Shown here piece after piece: positions 53,428 to 61,887 of a DNA stretch of 64,000 bases. Both the position numbers and the translations under genes were made by a program. The stretch is taken from contig CAJUNX010000017.1 in assembly GCA_910587865.1 (NCBI GenBank), positions 1-64,000 of the forward strand, in the 5' to 3' direction. Below the pieces are notes generated by a model. That model did no database searches, was not told the DNA's origin, and saw nothing but the letters and a program-made list of their open reading frames with translations. How positions within the stretch are numbered: position 1 is the stretch's first letter; each line of letters starts with the position of its first letter. This DNA comes from an uncultured Roseburia sp. GTDB lineage: Bacteria > Bacillota > Clostridia > Lachnospirales > Lachnospiraceae.

Positions 53428-54966
53428 CTATACACCCCCTATTCTTCCCAACACCTGCATCATGACCACCATACCCACGGTCAGATCCAGAAGCAGCTTG
53501 ACGGTCGCCGCAATAACCGGGTAGGAGAAGATCATCTTCATCCGAAATGCCGTCGAATCATTGCGAATCTTATCCGCACGATCCTCCATCTGCACGACAC
53601 GTTCTAACAGATGGTTCATCTGTACCCTGACATTCCCCGTTCCGTTCTCCGAAAAAGCGTGCAGCATCTTCATACAGCTCGTCACCTCCGGAAGATCAAA
53701 GCTGCCGCAGAACGCCGTATACGACTGCAGTCTTCCCGGCAGAAGGCCGAGACGTGCCGTCAGAGCCGCAAGCTCTCTCTGCAGAACGGGCGGAGCCCCC
53801 TCGACCGATTTTGCCAGCGCCACCTGAACATTGTTATTCTGCAGCAGAAGCGCCATACCAAGCAGCCACTGCGGCAGCGCGAGATACATTTCTTCCGTCA
53901 CATCTTTTTTTGCCAGCTGATAGCTCATTCTCTTCCAGGCGAGCAGAAGCACTATGATCAGAATGCATATCATCCCGCTGATCCACTTCTCATGCAGGAG
54001 CAGAAAAAACGCCGACACTGCCAGAATCGCTGCAGACAGCAGCACGCTCTTTTTGATCTTCCCTGCATTCTCATCCATCACCCTCTCATAACTGCGAAGA
54101 ATATATGCCTCCTCATGCAGGGTCAGATCTTCCAGCCAGTTATCCGTCAGGCTCCGTTCACTTTTCACAAAAATATGCAGCAGCACCAGCAGAAACAGCA
54201 TGGAAGACACCTGTATCACCGGAATCTCAAAAATACTTCCGCCGCCTGTCACCGCAAACATCTGTTTCATCGCATCCAGCACATAAAGCGCCGTGACACA
54301 CAGAAGCGTCGCCACTGCAATGGAAATCATATTGTCCGTATGACTCTTTTTCTTTTCTGCCTGCAAATGGTATCCGCGCTTTCTCCACTGCTCGATGTCT
54401 TCCAGCACAAGCACGATGGAATCTTCCGTCTCCCCGCCGAATTCCTCACTGTTTGCAAGCAGATTATGCACAACCGCAAGCTTTTTGCATCCATACCGCA
54501 TCCCGACCGCATCCAGGCTCTCCCGAAGCACTCCCCTGTCGGATGACGGTTTTCCGAGCTCCAGATGCACGATCGCCTCCTCGATGCACCGCCGCATCTG
54601 CCCCTCATCAAACAGTTCCCGCGTCTCTTTGAGTGCGCCGACCACCTTACCGCTTTTCTGAAACGAATAAAGCATCTGCTCCATATAGGAAGACACATCC
54701 GCAAAACGCTTCTGTTCGTACATCTTTTTATACATGTCGAGTACCAGAACCGGCAGCACAAGCACAACCGCCGCGGTAATCACCAGAAAATATACCGGCT
54801 TCAGCCGGAACATAAGCCCTACCGCGCTGATTCCTGCAAGCGCTCCGGCGATCAGCGCAATATGCGCTTTCCAGGCAAAATGATAGCCGTAGACATGCAC
54901 CTCCTTCTGCAGATTCTTCGGATGCAGCAGCTTTAATTCTTCCCACAGCGTTCCCTTTGTCCGCAT
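53428..54966 (-). CDS. tadC: TadB/TadC-like inner-membrane platform protein
   Basis: Membrane protein of 512 residues with a type II secretion F-like fold. N-terminal helices (AHIALIAGALAGISAVGLMF, YFLVITAAVVLVLPVLVL), a first cytoplasmic domain (SSYMEQMLYSFQKSGKVVGALKE), a central helix group, and a second domain near residues 380-470 (LPQWLLGMALLLQNNNVQVAL, VTSCMKMLHAFSENGTGNV) before the final helix. Two F-like domains in one protein suggest that TadB and TadC roles are combined. It lies three bases after the ATPase gene. It should anchor the pilus base and couple to the ATPase. Confidence 0.8.
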   Translation of the reverse strand: MRTKGTLWEELKLLHPKNLQKEVHVYGYHFAWKAHIALIAGALAGISAVGLMFRLKPVYFLVITAAVVLVLPVLVLDMYKKMYEQKRFADVSSYMEQMLYSFQKSGKVVGALKETRELFDEGQMRRCIEEAIVHLELGKPSSDRGVLRESLDAVGMRYGCKKLAVVHNLLANSEEFGGETEDSIVLVLEDIEQWRKRGYHLQAEKKKSHTDNMISIAVATLLCVTALYVLDAMKQMFAVTGGGSIFEIPVIQVSSMLFLLVLLHIFVKSERSLTDNWLEDLTLHEEAYILRSYERVMDENAGKIKKSVLLSAAILAVSAFFLLLHEKWISGMICILIIVLLLAWKRMSYQLAKKDVTEEMYLALPQWLLGMALLLQNNNVQVALAKSVEGAPPVLQRELAALTARLGLLPGRLQSYTAFCGSFDLPEVTSCMKMLHAFSENGTGNVRVQMNHLLERVVQMEDRADKIRNDSTAFRMKMIFSYPVIAATVKLLLDLTVGMVVMMQVLGRIGGV

Positions 54967-54969
54967 CGT

Positions 54970-56034
54970 CTATTTCCCCTCTCTTAAATATCTCTGCCAG
55001 TTTGCACAGGAAAACGGATCCCTGATGCCCGCCTGCTCAAATCTCCTGGCAATCCCGGGCGGAAGCTCTTCCGACACCGTTTCCCCGTCCTCCATAAGCA
55101 TATAAATCCGGTTTTCCTGTCCCTCCCTGCTGTAAAAACACAGCTGGTCAATGTATCGCCGGTATACGCCGTCTGTCTGTCGGACGCAGCGGATTAAAAT
55201 CCCCACATTTACATATCGGTAAATCCGGTTTTCGAGACGCGACGCGTCCCGCTCGTCATTCATCATGTTCTGAATCCGGTCCGGCAGTTTCCTGACATCA
55301 TCCAGGTGAATCGTCGTAAAACCGCTCACCCCGGTGCTCCACTGCTCGATCAGGGAAGTCACCTCCACCGACCTGGCCTCCGAGAGCATCAGCCACTTGG
55401 GATTCTGCCGCAGACTTGCTTTGATCGCATCCGTGTATGTAAATCCATGACCGATCCGAAGCTCCACGGCATCGGCCCCGGGATTGATCTCCCCGTAATG
55501 CATCTCCAATGAATCTTCAATCGTGATCACACGCTCGTTTTTCGGTATAAACTGCATAAAAAACTTTGCGCACTCCGTCTTACCCGCTCCCGGTTCCCCT
55601 CCGAACACGACGTTCATACCGGTCAGAACACAATTCATCAGAAGATGCAGCATGCGCTCCGGACAGTATTTCTCATGAATCATCCGACGGATGCTGCTGC
55701 GCACGATGCAGGGAGATTTCCGGATACAGATACTGATGCCGGAAGCCGCCACCGAATCATGGATGATACTGATCCGCAATTCCCTGGTGTCCGCTTCGAG
55801 CACCTTGTTGGCGTTATTGAACTGTTTGTTTACACAATTTGAAATATTGTGGGTAAAGGTGCTGATAAACTGCGCGGACAATTCCTCCGGGGCGCGGTAG
55901 CGCCCCTTTTTTAAATCCGTGATCCACAGCTCCCTCCCATTGTAATCCACATCAGTCACACCGGACTCCGCCACATATTTCCACAGCACGCCGAACTGCT
56001 TTTCTGTCGGCTCAAATGTAATCACTTCACTCAT
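54970..56034 (-). CDS. tadA: CpaF/TadA-type secretion ATPase
   Basis: Cytoplasmic hexameric ATPase of 354 residues that drives assembly of the Tad-like structure. Walker A is GGEPGAGKTE with Lys152; the Asp box is ITIEDSLEMHYGEINPGA; the Walker B region is NPKWLMLSEARSVEV, and the His box is GFTTIHLDDVRKLP. It is shorter than CpaF of Proteobacteria and lacks a long N-terminal extension. It lies 10 bp after the Flp-like peptide gene. All nucleotide-binding elements look intact, so the apparatus should be powered. Confidence 0.88.
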   Translation of the reverse strand: MSEVITFEPTEKQFGVLWKYVAESGVTDVDYNGRELWITDLKKGRYRAPEELSAQFISTFTHNISNCVNKQFNNANKVLEADTRELRISIIHDSVAASGISICIRKSPCIVRSSIRRMIHEKYCPERMLHLLMNCVLTGMNVVFGGEPGAGKTECAKFFMQFIPKNERVITIEDSLEMHYGEINPGADAVELRIGHGFTYTDAIKASLRQNPKWLMLSEARSVEVTSLIEQWSTGVSGFTTIHLDDVRKLPDRIQNMMNDERDASRLENRIYRYVNVGILIRCVRQTDGVYRRYIDQLCFYSREGQENRIYMLMEDGETVSEELPPGIARRFEQAGIRDPFSCANWQRYLREGK

Positions 56035-56043
56035 ACCGGCCTC

Positions 56044-56208
56044 CTAGGTCATCCCGTTCATATTGGTAAAAAAGTTTGTCAGCGCCTTCTGAAATTCTGC
56101 CGCCACATATCCGTCCGAAGACAGCGCCGCGACAATAATGGCTCCGAGCGCCAGCAAAACAACCACTGCCAGTATCGCATTCCCATAGTGTTTCATTACC
56201 TGTTCCAT
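56044..56208 (-). CDS. Flp-like mini-pilin, 54 residues
   Basis: Peptide starting MEQVMKHYGNAILAVVVLLA at 56208 with AAGGAGAAAATAT upstream, the ribosome site lying inside the preceding gene. A nine-residue polar head ending in Tyr-Gly precedes a strong helix, then a polar tail (EFQKALTNFFTNMNGMT). Position before the CpaF-type ATPase and size match a Flp-type major pilin. The classical Glu at mature position five is absent if cleavage follows Gly9. It is therefore an atypical pilin, and the processing site is inferred. Confidence 0.7.
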   Translation of the reverse strand: MEQVMKHYGNAILAVVVLLALGAIIVAALSSDGYVAAEFQKALTNFFTNMNGMT

Positions 56209-56921
56209 ATATTTTCTCCTTTTTGTCTGCCTTGTTTTTCGGTTTTCGTTTCTTTTCCGTTTCCTCTCCTGCCGTCCCTGCGCCGCGTACTTTTAGCTTC
56301 GCTGCCCTTTCCCGCGTCATTTGCAGATCCTGCCTTCTGATCTTTCCTGATCTGCTTTGCACGTTCCGTGCTCCCGTCTCCCGCAGCATCCGAATATCTT
56401 CGGATCAGAAACGCCGCACGCTTCAGTTCCCGCAAAAGCGCCGCACTCTCCCCGCTTTTCGGCATCGCAAGTTCCCTGTGCAGAAACGCCTCTCCCCTGC
56501 CGCATGAAAGCGCATGATAAAATCCGTTGCAGAAGGGAATCTCAATGATATCCTCCGGCTCTACACGGTAAACGCACTCGAGGTATCGGCGGTCCACATC
56601 CGCCGGTCTTATGTATACTCCTCCCAGCAGATACACAAACTTCTTCGCAATATGGAAATCGTACATAAAAAACCGGTCCACACAGCGCTTCTCCCGCCGA
56701 AGACTTACAATCACAAGATCCGACTGCCAGAGCACATGTCTTTTTCTTCCGCCAAGGCCGCTGCCGCAGTCATAAAAATGAAACTCGTTCTCTCCGCCAT
56801 GCAGCGGTCCGCCCGCAGTCATCTTCTCCTGCGGGCAGAGCACGGACAAAATTTCCATAACGGCATGCATGTGCGCCGTTGTGCCGCTCTGATGCTCCTC
56901 GCCCCAAAATGCTATATTCAT
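56196..56921 (-). CDS. TadZ/CpaE-like protein with degenerate P-loop
   Basis: First gene of the Tad-like operon, 241 residues. The N-terminus MNIAFWGEEHQSGTTAHM aligns with the deviant Walker A of ParA/MinD-type ATPases but lacks the Lys. The middle (FYDCGSGLGGRKRHVLWQSD and VIVSLRRE) follows the pattern of CpaE/TadZ proteins, which place the pilus machinery in the cell. The last 60 residues are highly charged and low in complexity (Lys, Arg, Gly). It overlaps the mini-pilin gene by 13 bp. Assignment rests on context and the partial motif. Confidence 0.6.
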   Translation of the reverse strand: MNIAFWGEEHQSGTTAHMHAVMEILSVLCPQEKMTAGGPLHGGENEFHFYDCGSGLGGRKRHVLWQSDLVIVSLRREKRCVDRFFMYDFHIAKKFVYLLGGVYIRPADVDRRYLECVYRVEPEDIIEIPFCNGFYHALSCGRGEAFLHRELAMPKSGESAALLRELKRAAFLIRRYSDAAGDGSTERAKQIRKDQKAGSANDAGKGSEAKSTRRRDGRRGNGKETKTEKQGRQKGENIWNR

Positions 56922-56990
56922 CTGTCACTCTCTGTCATGCCGTACACTGCTCCCTGTACAGCCTCCCCATGCCGCACCGCACTGATGCTT

Positions 56991-57142
56991 CGCATCCGCC
57001 ACGCGTCCTCACACGCTCTGACGCTTCGCATCTGTCATAGCCCGCTGCGTTTTCCTGTCTGTCACGGCATCCCGTTCTGACAATCCGCGCAGCTCTGACC
57101 CGCATCCGTCACGCGTCCTCACACGCCCCGGCTCTTCGCATC
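56991..57142. repeat. 42-bp direct repeats before the Tad-like operon
   Basis: Copies at 56991-57032 and 57101-57142 begin CGCATCCGCCACGCGTCCTC and CGCATCCGTCACGCGTCCTC, with further shorter CTTCGCATC words between. They lie in the leader or promoter region of the minus-strand Tad-like operon and contain no gene. Confidence 0.75.
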
Positions 57143-57462
57143 CGTATCGCGCGCGACATAAAATTTCTGGAAACTATGGATGATCCTTCCGCCCCCATAA
57201 AGCACATGTAAAAGATGTGTATTTGATAAAAGATGCATTTATCATACTGCCTGTTTTTACATTTGTAAACATCCTTTTTTATTTTTGTAACATTTTGACA
57301 AAATAAAAGCTTTAACTTTCCTTTTGCTTCTATTTCATATATAATAGCAGTTAGCGATTTGTGCCCGCGCTGTAAGGCCGCATTCGGGCTCTGCACAAAC
57401 CGTTTTTCATCAGCACCGCAGGTGAGACACAGCGCTTTCACACTGCAGAAATGAGGTTTCCA
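57143..57462 (+). promoter_or_regulatory. degV control region with promoter and leader hairpin
   Basis: The AT-rich part holds a TATAAT at 57340-57345; the -35 is weak. The 110-base leader contains a hairpin with arms TTTGTGC (57358-57364) and GCACAAA (57393-57399) and inner CCCG/CGGG, followed by CGTTTTTC. This is a terminator-like structure between promoter and gene, so degV may be controlled by attenuation. No further gene is supported here. Confidence 0.55.
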
Positions 57463-58335
57463 ATGAATCATTTTGTCATCACAACCGATACTACCGCAGA
57501 TCTTCCGGTGGATTATGTAGAAAAACATCAGCTCGGCATTTTATCCCTGACCTACACACTGGCGGATCAGACCTACACCTGGGAACATCCGCTTCCCGTG
57601 AAAGATTTTTACAATTTTATGCGCGAAGGCTCCCTTCCCACCACCTCACAGATCAACCCGGCGGAAGCGGAAGAAGCGTTTGAAGCCATCATTCAGAAGC
57701 AGGACGCCGACATCCTTCACATCGCCTTTTCGTCCGGCTTAAGCGGCAGCTGCGGCAGCTGCAGGGTCGCCGCCGCAGCTCTCGCGGAAAAATATCCGGC
57801 TCATCGTGTCATCGTCATCGACTCCCTGTGCGCCTCCCTCGGCGAGGGTCTTCTGGTTCACAAGGCTGTCTGCATGAGGGAGGAAGGAAAATCTCTCGAC
57901 GAGGTTGTCGCCTGGATCGAGGAAAACAAGCTGAATCTGGTACATAATTTTACCGTGAATGACCTGTTTCACCTCTATCGGGGCGGGCGCGTTTCAAAAA
58001 CGGCGGCATTCGTCGGCACACTCATCAACATCAAGCCGATTCTCCACGTGGATGACGAGGGGCATCTGATCCCGCTGTCAAAGGTGCGCGGGCGCAAAAA
58101 ATCCCTGCTCGCCCTCGTGGATGCCATGGGCGCGCAGATGGGTTCCTGGCGCGACAAAAACGATATCGTGTTCATCAGCCACGGCGACTGTGAAGAGGAT
58201 GCACAGTTTGTCGCGGAACAGATCAAAGCGCGTTTTGGCTGCGACAGTTTTCTGATCAATTATGTCGGCCCGACGATCGGCGCACATACCGGCCCGGGAG
58301 TCGTCGCGCTCTTTTATATGGGCGATTACCGCTGA
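57463..58335 (+). CDS. DegV family fatty-acid-binding protein
   Basis: Cytoplasmic protein of 290 residues of the DegV/FakB family, which holds a fatty acid so that FakA kinase can phosphorylate it for membrane lipid use. Start MNHFVITTDTTADLP at 57463 has GAAATGAGG upstream. The signature TDTTADLP, the lipid-contact motif TSQINPAEAEEAFE, the FSSGLSGS loop and GPTIGAHTGPG at the C-terminus are typical. Length fits. It is a single gene with its own leader; FakA is not in the window. Confidence 0.93.
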   Translation: MNHFVITTDTTADLPVDYVEKHQLGILSLTYTLADQTYTWEHPLPVKDFYNFMREGSLPTTSQINPAEAEEAFEAIIQKQDADILHIAFSSGLSGSCGSCRVAAAALAEKYPAHRVIVIDSLCASLGEGLLVHKAVCMREEGKSLDEVVAWIEENKLNLVHNFTVNDLFHLYRGGRVSKTAAFVGTLINIKPILHVDDEGHLIPLSKVRGRKKSLLALVDAMGAQMGSWRDKNDIVFISHGDCEEDAQFVAEQIKARFGCDSFLINYVGPTIGAHTGPGVVALFYMGDYR

Positions 58336-58391
58336 CACAGCTCTTCCCGTGCCATTTGCGGCTCATCAGCGCAGAAATTTTTTAAAATCAG

Positions 58392-58422
58392 TTGACTTTC
58401 CCCCTTGTGGAAGGTGTACAGT
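58392..58422 (+). promoter_or_regulatory. MerR-type promoter with 19-bp spacer
   Basis: TTGACT (58392-58397) and TACAGT (58417-58422) are separated by 19 bp that contain the near-palindrome CTTTCCCCCTTGTGGAAGG. An over-long spacer bearing a dyad is the hallmark of promoters twisted open by MerR activators, so the operon is probably autoregulated. Confidence 0.8.
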
Positions 58423-58493
58423 CAGTTTACAGAAAGGACGCAGGCACCGACAGAAGAGTCTGGTCAGCTGCCACGACAGGAGGATTCTGACAT

Positions 58494-59135
58494 ATGAAAA
58501 TCAATCAGGTCGAGCAGGCGGTCGGTATCACGCGAAAGAATATCCGCTTTTACGAGGAGCAGGGGCTGCTTCACCCCCTGCGGAATCCGGTAAACGGATA
58601 CCGGGATTACACTGAGGAGGATGTCTCTCTCCTGCTGAAAATCCGATTGCTGCGCCGGCTCTCCATTCCGATCGGGGAGATCCGCCAGCTGCAGGAAAAC
58701 CGCCTGTCCTTCACCGACTGCATACAGCGCCATATCGTCTGTCTGGATCAGGAAAAACACAACCTCTCCCTGATCCAGGAGATGTGCGGGGAGCTCTGCA
58801 GCGAAAACACAGAGTTTGACTCCCTGCCCGCCGCGGACTATCTGGAAAAAATGCAGCAGCTTGAGAAAGGAGGCACACGTTTTATGGATATTGTGAAGGA
58901 AGATCAGAGAAAGCGCAAATACGGCGCCCTGACCGGAGCGTCTATTATGATCCTGCTCATGGCTTTTATGATCGCCATGTTTGTCTGGGGGCACACCATA
59001 GAACCGATTCCTGTCGGGATTTTCTTATTTTTTCTTGCAATACCGGTCATTATAATCATCTGCATTATCGTTGCACTGTATCAGAGATTCCGAGAGATAG
59101 AAGGAGGAGAAGAACATGAAGCTGTTAAATATTGA
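58494..59135 (+). CDS. MerR-family regulator with two C-terminal membrane helices
   Basis: Regulator of 213 residues; ATG follows ACAGGAGGATTCTGACAT. The N-terminal winged helix (MKINQVEQAVGITRKNIRFY, PLRNPVNGYRDYTEEDVSLL) is standard MerR. A short coiled coil follows, then two membrane helices at about 145-165 (GASIMILLMAFMIAMFVW) and 173-195 (VGIFLFFLAIPVIIIICIIV). The DNA-binding part is thus tethered to the membrane. The gene overlaps the YbjQ-like gene by 20 bp and is followed by a YhfC-type membrane protein. It may sense membrane stress or small lipophilic compounds; this is inference. Confidence 0.9.
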   Translation: MKINQVEQAVGITRKNIRFYEEQGLLHPLRNPVNGYRDYTEEDVSLLLKIRLLRRLSIPIGEIRQLQENRLSFTDCIQRHIVCLDQEKHNLSLIQEMCGELCSENTEFDSLPAADYLEKMQQLEKGGTRFMDIVKEDQRKRKYGALTGASIMILLMAFMIAMFVWGHTIEPIPVGIFLFFLAIPVIIIICIIVALYQRFREIEGGEEHEAVKY

Positions 59136-59427
59136 TTATATTCCTGGAAAAGAGATTGAAGCGCTGGGCATTGTAAAGGGGACAATCGTTCAGTCGAAAA
59201 ATTTCGGCAAGGATTTTATGGCCGGAATCAAGACGCTCGTCGGCGGCGAGATCACCGCTTACACCGAGATGCTAAATGAAGCCAGACAGATCGCGATCAA
59301 ACGGATGATCGATGAAGCCGTCGCGCTCGGCGCGGACGCAGTCATTAACATCCGCTTTGCGTCTTCCTCGACCATGCAGAGTGCCGCTGAGGTGATCGCC
59401 TACGGCACCGCGGTAAAGATTTTATAA
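59116..59427 (+). CDS. YbjQ/UPF0145 family protein
   Basis: Small cytoplasmic protein of 103 residues; ATG follows GAAGGAGGAGAAGAAC within the end of the MerR gene. Family elements are EIEALGIVKGTIVQSKN, the central EITAYTEMLNEARQIAIKRM and ADAVINIRFASSS, which in homologues form a pentameric fold described as heavy-metal-binding-like. Function is not established. Translational coupling to a membrane MerR implies a part in the same response. Confidence 0.9.
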   Translation: MKLLNIDYIPGKEIEALGIVKGTIVQSKNFGKDFMAGIKTLVGGEITAYTEMLNEARQIAIKRMIDEAVALGADAVINIRFASSSTMQSAAEVIAYGTAVKIL

Positions 59428-59458
59428 TATTCAGATTTAATATTTCAGGAGGTCGGAT

Positions 59459-60274
59459 ATGAACGCTGATGCCGCTACTGTATCAAACGATGTGATGGCA
59501 GGGATCCTCATGACGATGAACATCGCCATTTTTGCTCCCGTTTTTCTTCTTGTCATATGGAAGCTTCGGAAAAAATGCAAACTGCTTCCCGCGCTGGCCG
59601 GTGCGCTCACCTTTGTCAACGCGGCGCTGATTCTCGAGAGCATTCCGAAACTGTTTCTTTTTTCCGGGACAAATCCGGTGTCCGTTTTCATCCTAGGTCA
59701 TCCTTTTGTCTTTGCCTTAACCGGCGCGCTTCTTGCCGGAATATTCGAGGAGTGCGGCCGGTACGTGACATTTCGCTACGTGCTGGCGAATCACAGCGCA
59801 AAGGAGACAGCCGTCACATGCGGAATCGGGCACGGTGGCATTGAATGTATCATCGTCGCCGGTGTTGCCATGGTTTCGAACCTGGCCTACGCATTTCTCA
59901 TCAACGACGGACAGATTGCCGCCATCATGCAGACGCTGCCTGCCGAAGATGCCGCAACGCTTCAGACCGTCGTTGACACGCTCACGACCGCTGACTTTAT
60001 GATGTTTGCCTGGGGAATCTGGGAACGGACCTTCGCACTGATCCTGCACATCTCGCTTTCCGTGCTGGTATTTGCTGCAGTAAAAATGAAATCCAGATTT
60101 CATTTATTGTTCCCGATCGCCATATTACTGCATACGCTAATGGACATTCCCGCTGGTTTGTATCAGGCCGGAGTGCTCCCCCTCATCCCGACCGAGCTGA
60201 TTATCGCGACGTTTTCCGTTGGATGCGCCGTCTTTGCATACAAAATATACCCGCGTCTCGATGAGACATCATGA
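59459..60274 (+). CDS. YhfC-family intramembrane protein, putative protease
   Basis: Integral membrane protein of 271 residues with about eight helices; AGGAGGTCGGAT precedes ATG. Conserved polar motifs inside helices are FEECGRYVTF (Glu97, Glu98), CGIGHGGIECI (His125, Glu128) and HTLMDIPAGLYQ near 238, the pattern of YhfC proteins, relatives of CPBP/Abi-type glutamic intramembrane proteases. Proteolytic activity is a family prediction. Third in the MerR/YbjQ operon; a terminator follows. It could cleave or sense the membrane-anchored regulator. Confidence 0.85.
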   Translation: MNADAATVSNDVMAGILMTMNIAIFAPVFLLVIWKLRKKCKLLPALAGALTFVNAALILESIPKLFLFSGTNPVSVFILGHPFVFALTGALLAGIFEECGRYVTFRYVLANHSAKETAVTCGIGHGGIECIIVAGVAMVSNLAYAFLINDGQIAAIMQTLPAEDAATLQTVVDTLTTADFMMFAWGIWERTFALILHISLSVLVFAAVKMKSRFHLLFPIAILLHTLMDIPAGLYQAGVLPLIPTELIIATFSVGCAVFAYKIYPRLDETS

Positions 60275-60282
60275 CAGCATCA

Positions 60283-60309
60283 AAAAAAGGAGCCTCTGGC
60301 TCCTTTTTC
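60283..60309. terminator. Bidirectional terminator
   Basis: AAAAAGGAGCC and GGCTCCTTTTT form a perfect stem with a three-base loop between the convergent YhfC and purB genes. Confidence 0.9.
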
Positions 60310-60318
60310 TATATCCGC

Positions 60319-61770
60319 CTATACGGTGATATCCGCCGTGACGCCGAGCTCTTCCCGGTTCTTCTCAAGGATCGGATGGATCACCTGTTCTAAAAATTTC
60401 GTTACCTGCAGCGGCGCACGTCCCACATAGGCCGACGGCTCCATGGCCGCTTTCAGTTCTTCTATCGTCAGGTTAAACTCCGGATCCGCCGCGATCAGCT
60501 CAAGAAGCGGATTCTCTCTTCCCTCTTCCTTTACCGCCTTTCCGGCCTGCATGGATAATGTGCGGATCTTCTCATGCAGTTCCTGACGGTTTCCGCCGTT
60601 CTTCACCGCATCCATCATGATATTTTCCGTCGCCATAAACGGCAGCTCCGCCATCAGATGCTTTGTGATCACCTTGTCATAGACGACCAGGCCGTCAACC
60701 ACATTTAAGCAGAGATCCAGGATCCCGTCGATTGCCAAAAACGCCTCCGGTACAGAGAGCCTCTTGTTCGCGGAATCGTCGAGCGTGCGCTCGAACCACT
60801 GCGTCGCCGAGGTCACCGCCGGATTTAACACATCGATCATCACATAGCGGGAAAGCGACGCGATCCGCTCCGAACGCATCGGATTGCGCTTGTACGCCAT
60901 CGCGGAGGAGCCGATCTGATTCTTTTCAAACGGCTCTTCGATCTCCTTTAAATGCTGGAGCAGCCGGATGTCGTTGGACATCTTGTGCGCGCTGGCCGCA
61001 ATGCCTGCAAGCACATTGATCACCCTGGTATCCACTTTCCTGGAATAGGTCTGTCCGGACACGGCGTAGCACTCCGCAAAGCCCATCTTTTCCGCGATCA
61101 TCGGATCGATCCGGTCAATCGTCTCCTGATCCCCGTTAAACAGCTCCTGAAAACTCGCCTGCGTGCCGGTCGTTCCCTTTGATCCAAGCAGTTTTAAGCT
61201 TCCCGCCACATACTCAAGGTCCTCGAGATCCATCACAAATTCCTGCGCCCAGAGAGTGGCCCGTTTTCCCACTGTCGTCGGCTGCGCCGGCTGGAAATGG
61301 GTGAAGGCAAGCGTCGGAAGATTTTTATAAGTATCCGCAAATTTTGCCAGCTCCGCGATCACGCTGACCAGCTTTTTGTGCACCACCGAGAGCGCCTCGC
61401 GCATGATGATGATGTCCGTATTGTCTCCCACATAACAGGAGGTCGCCCCCAGATGAATGATCCCGGCCGCCTTCGGACACTGCTGCCCGTATGCGTAGAC
61501 ATGGCTCATGACGTCGTGGCGCACCTGTTTTTCACGCTCTTTTGCCACCTCATAATTGATATCGGAGACATGCGCTTTCATCTCGTCGATCATATCCTGC
61601 GTGATGACCGGCGTTCCGTTCTCGGAGAGCCCCAGCTCCATCTCCGTCTCCGCAAGTGCGATCCAAAGCTTCCTCCAGGTCGAAAACTTCATATCCGGCG
61701 AGAAAATGTACTGCATTTCCTTCCCCGCATAGCGCTCCGACAACGGACTGATATATCTGTCTGTACTCAT
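60319..61770 (-). CDS. purB: Adenylosuccinate lyase
   Basis: Cytoplasmic lyase of 483 residues that acts twice in purine synthesis, splitting fumarate from SAICAR and from adenylosuccinate. The ribosome site GAAGGGAGAATAAG precedes ATG. It shows the RYISPLSERYAGKEM start, HDVMSHVYAYG and GATSCYVGDNTD active-site regions and the superfamily signature GSSAMAYKRNPMRSERI. It is co-directional with purC just upstream, so SAICAR made by PurC is the substrate of this enzyme. Confidence 0.96.
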   Translation of the reverse strand: MSTDRYISPLSERYAGKEMQYIFSPDMKFSTWRKLWIALAETEMELGLSENGTPVITQDMIDEMKAHVSDINYEVAKEREKQVRHDVMSHVYAYGQQCPKAAGIIHLGATSCYVGDNTDIIIMREALSVVHKKLVSVIAELAKFADTYKNLPTLAFTHFQPAQPTTVGKRATLWAQEFVMDLEDLEYVAGSLKLLGSKGTTGTQASFQELFNGDQETIDRIDPMIAEKMGFAECYAVSGQTYSRKVDTRVINVLAGIAASAHKMSNDIRLLQHLKEIEEPFEKNQIGSSAMAYKRNPMRSERIASLSRYVMIDVLNPAVTSATQWFERTLDDSANKRLSVPEAFLAIDGILDLCLNVVDGLVVYDKVITKHLMAELPFMATENIMMDAVKNGGNRQELHEKIRTLSMQAGKAVKEEGRENPLLELIAADPEFNLTIEELKAAMEPSAYVGRAPLQVTKFLEQVIHPILEKNREELGVTADITV

Positions 61771-61887
61771 CTTATTCTCCCTTCACCTCTCGCCCCGGCT
61801 GTCTTTTAGTTCTTCGGACAGCAGAATCGTCGATCCGGCTGTCCCGGCAGCACAGACGCAGTCCGCCCTGCGCCGCCGCTGTCCCGC

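Noticed and set aside
57109..57528. Minus-strand frame of 139 codons upstream of degV
   Set aside because: It crosses the degV promoter and start and shows no domain.
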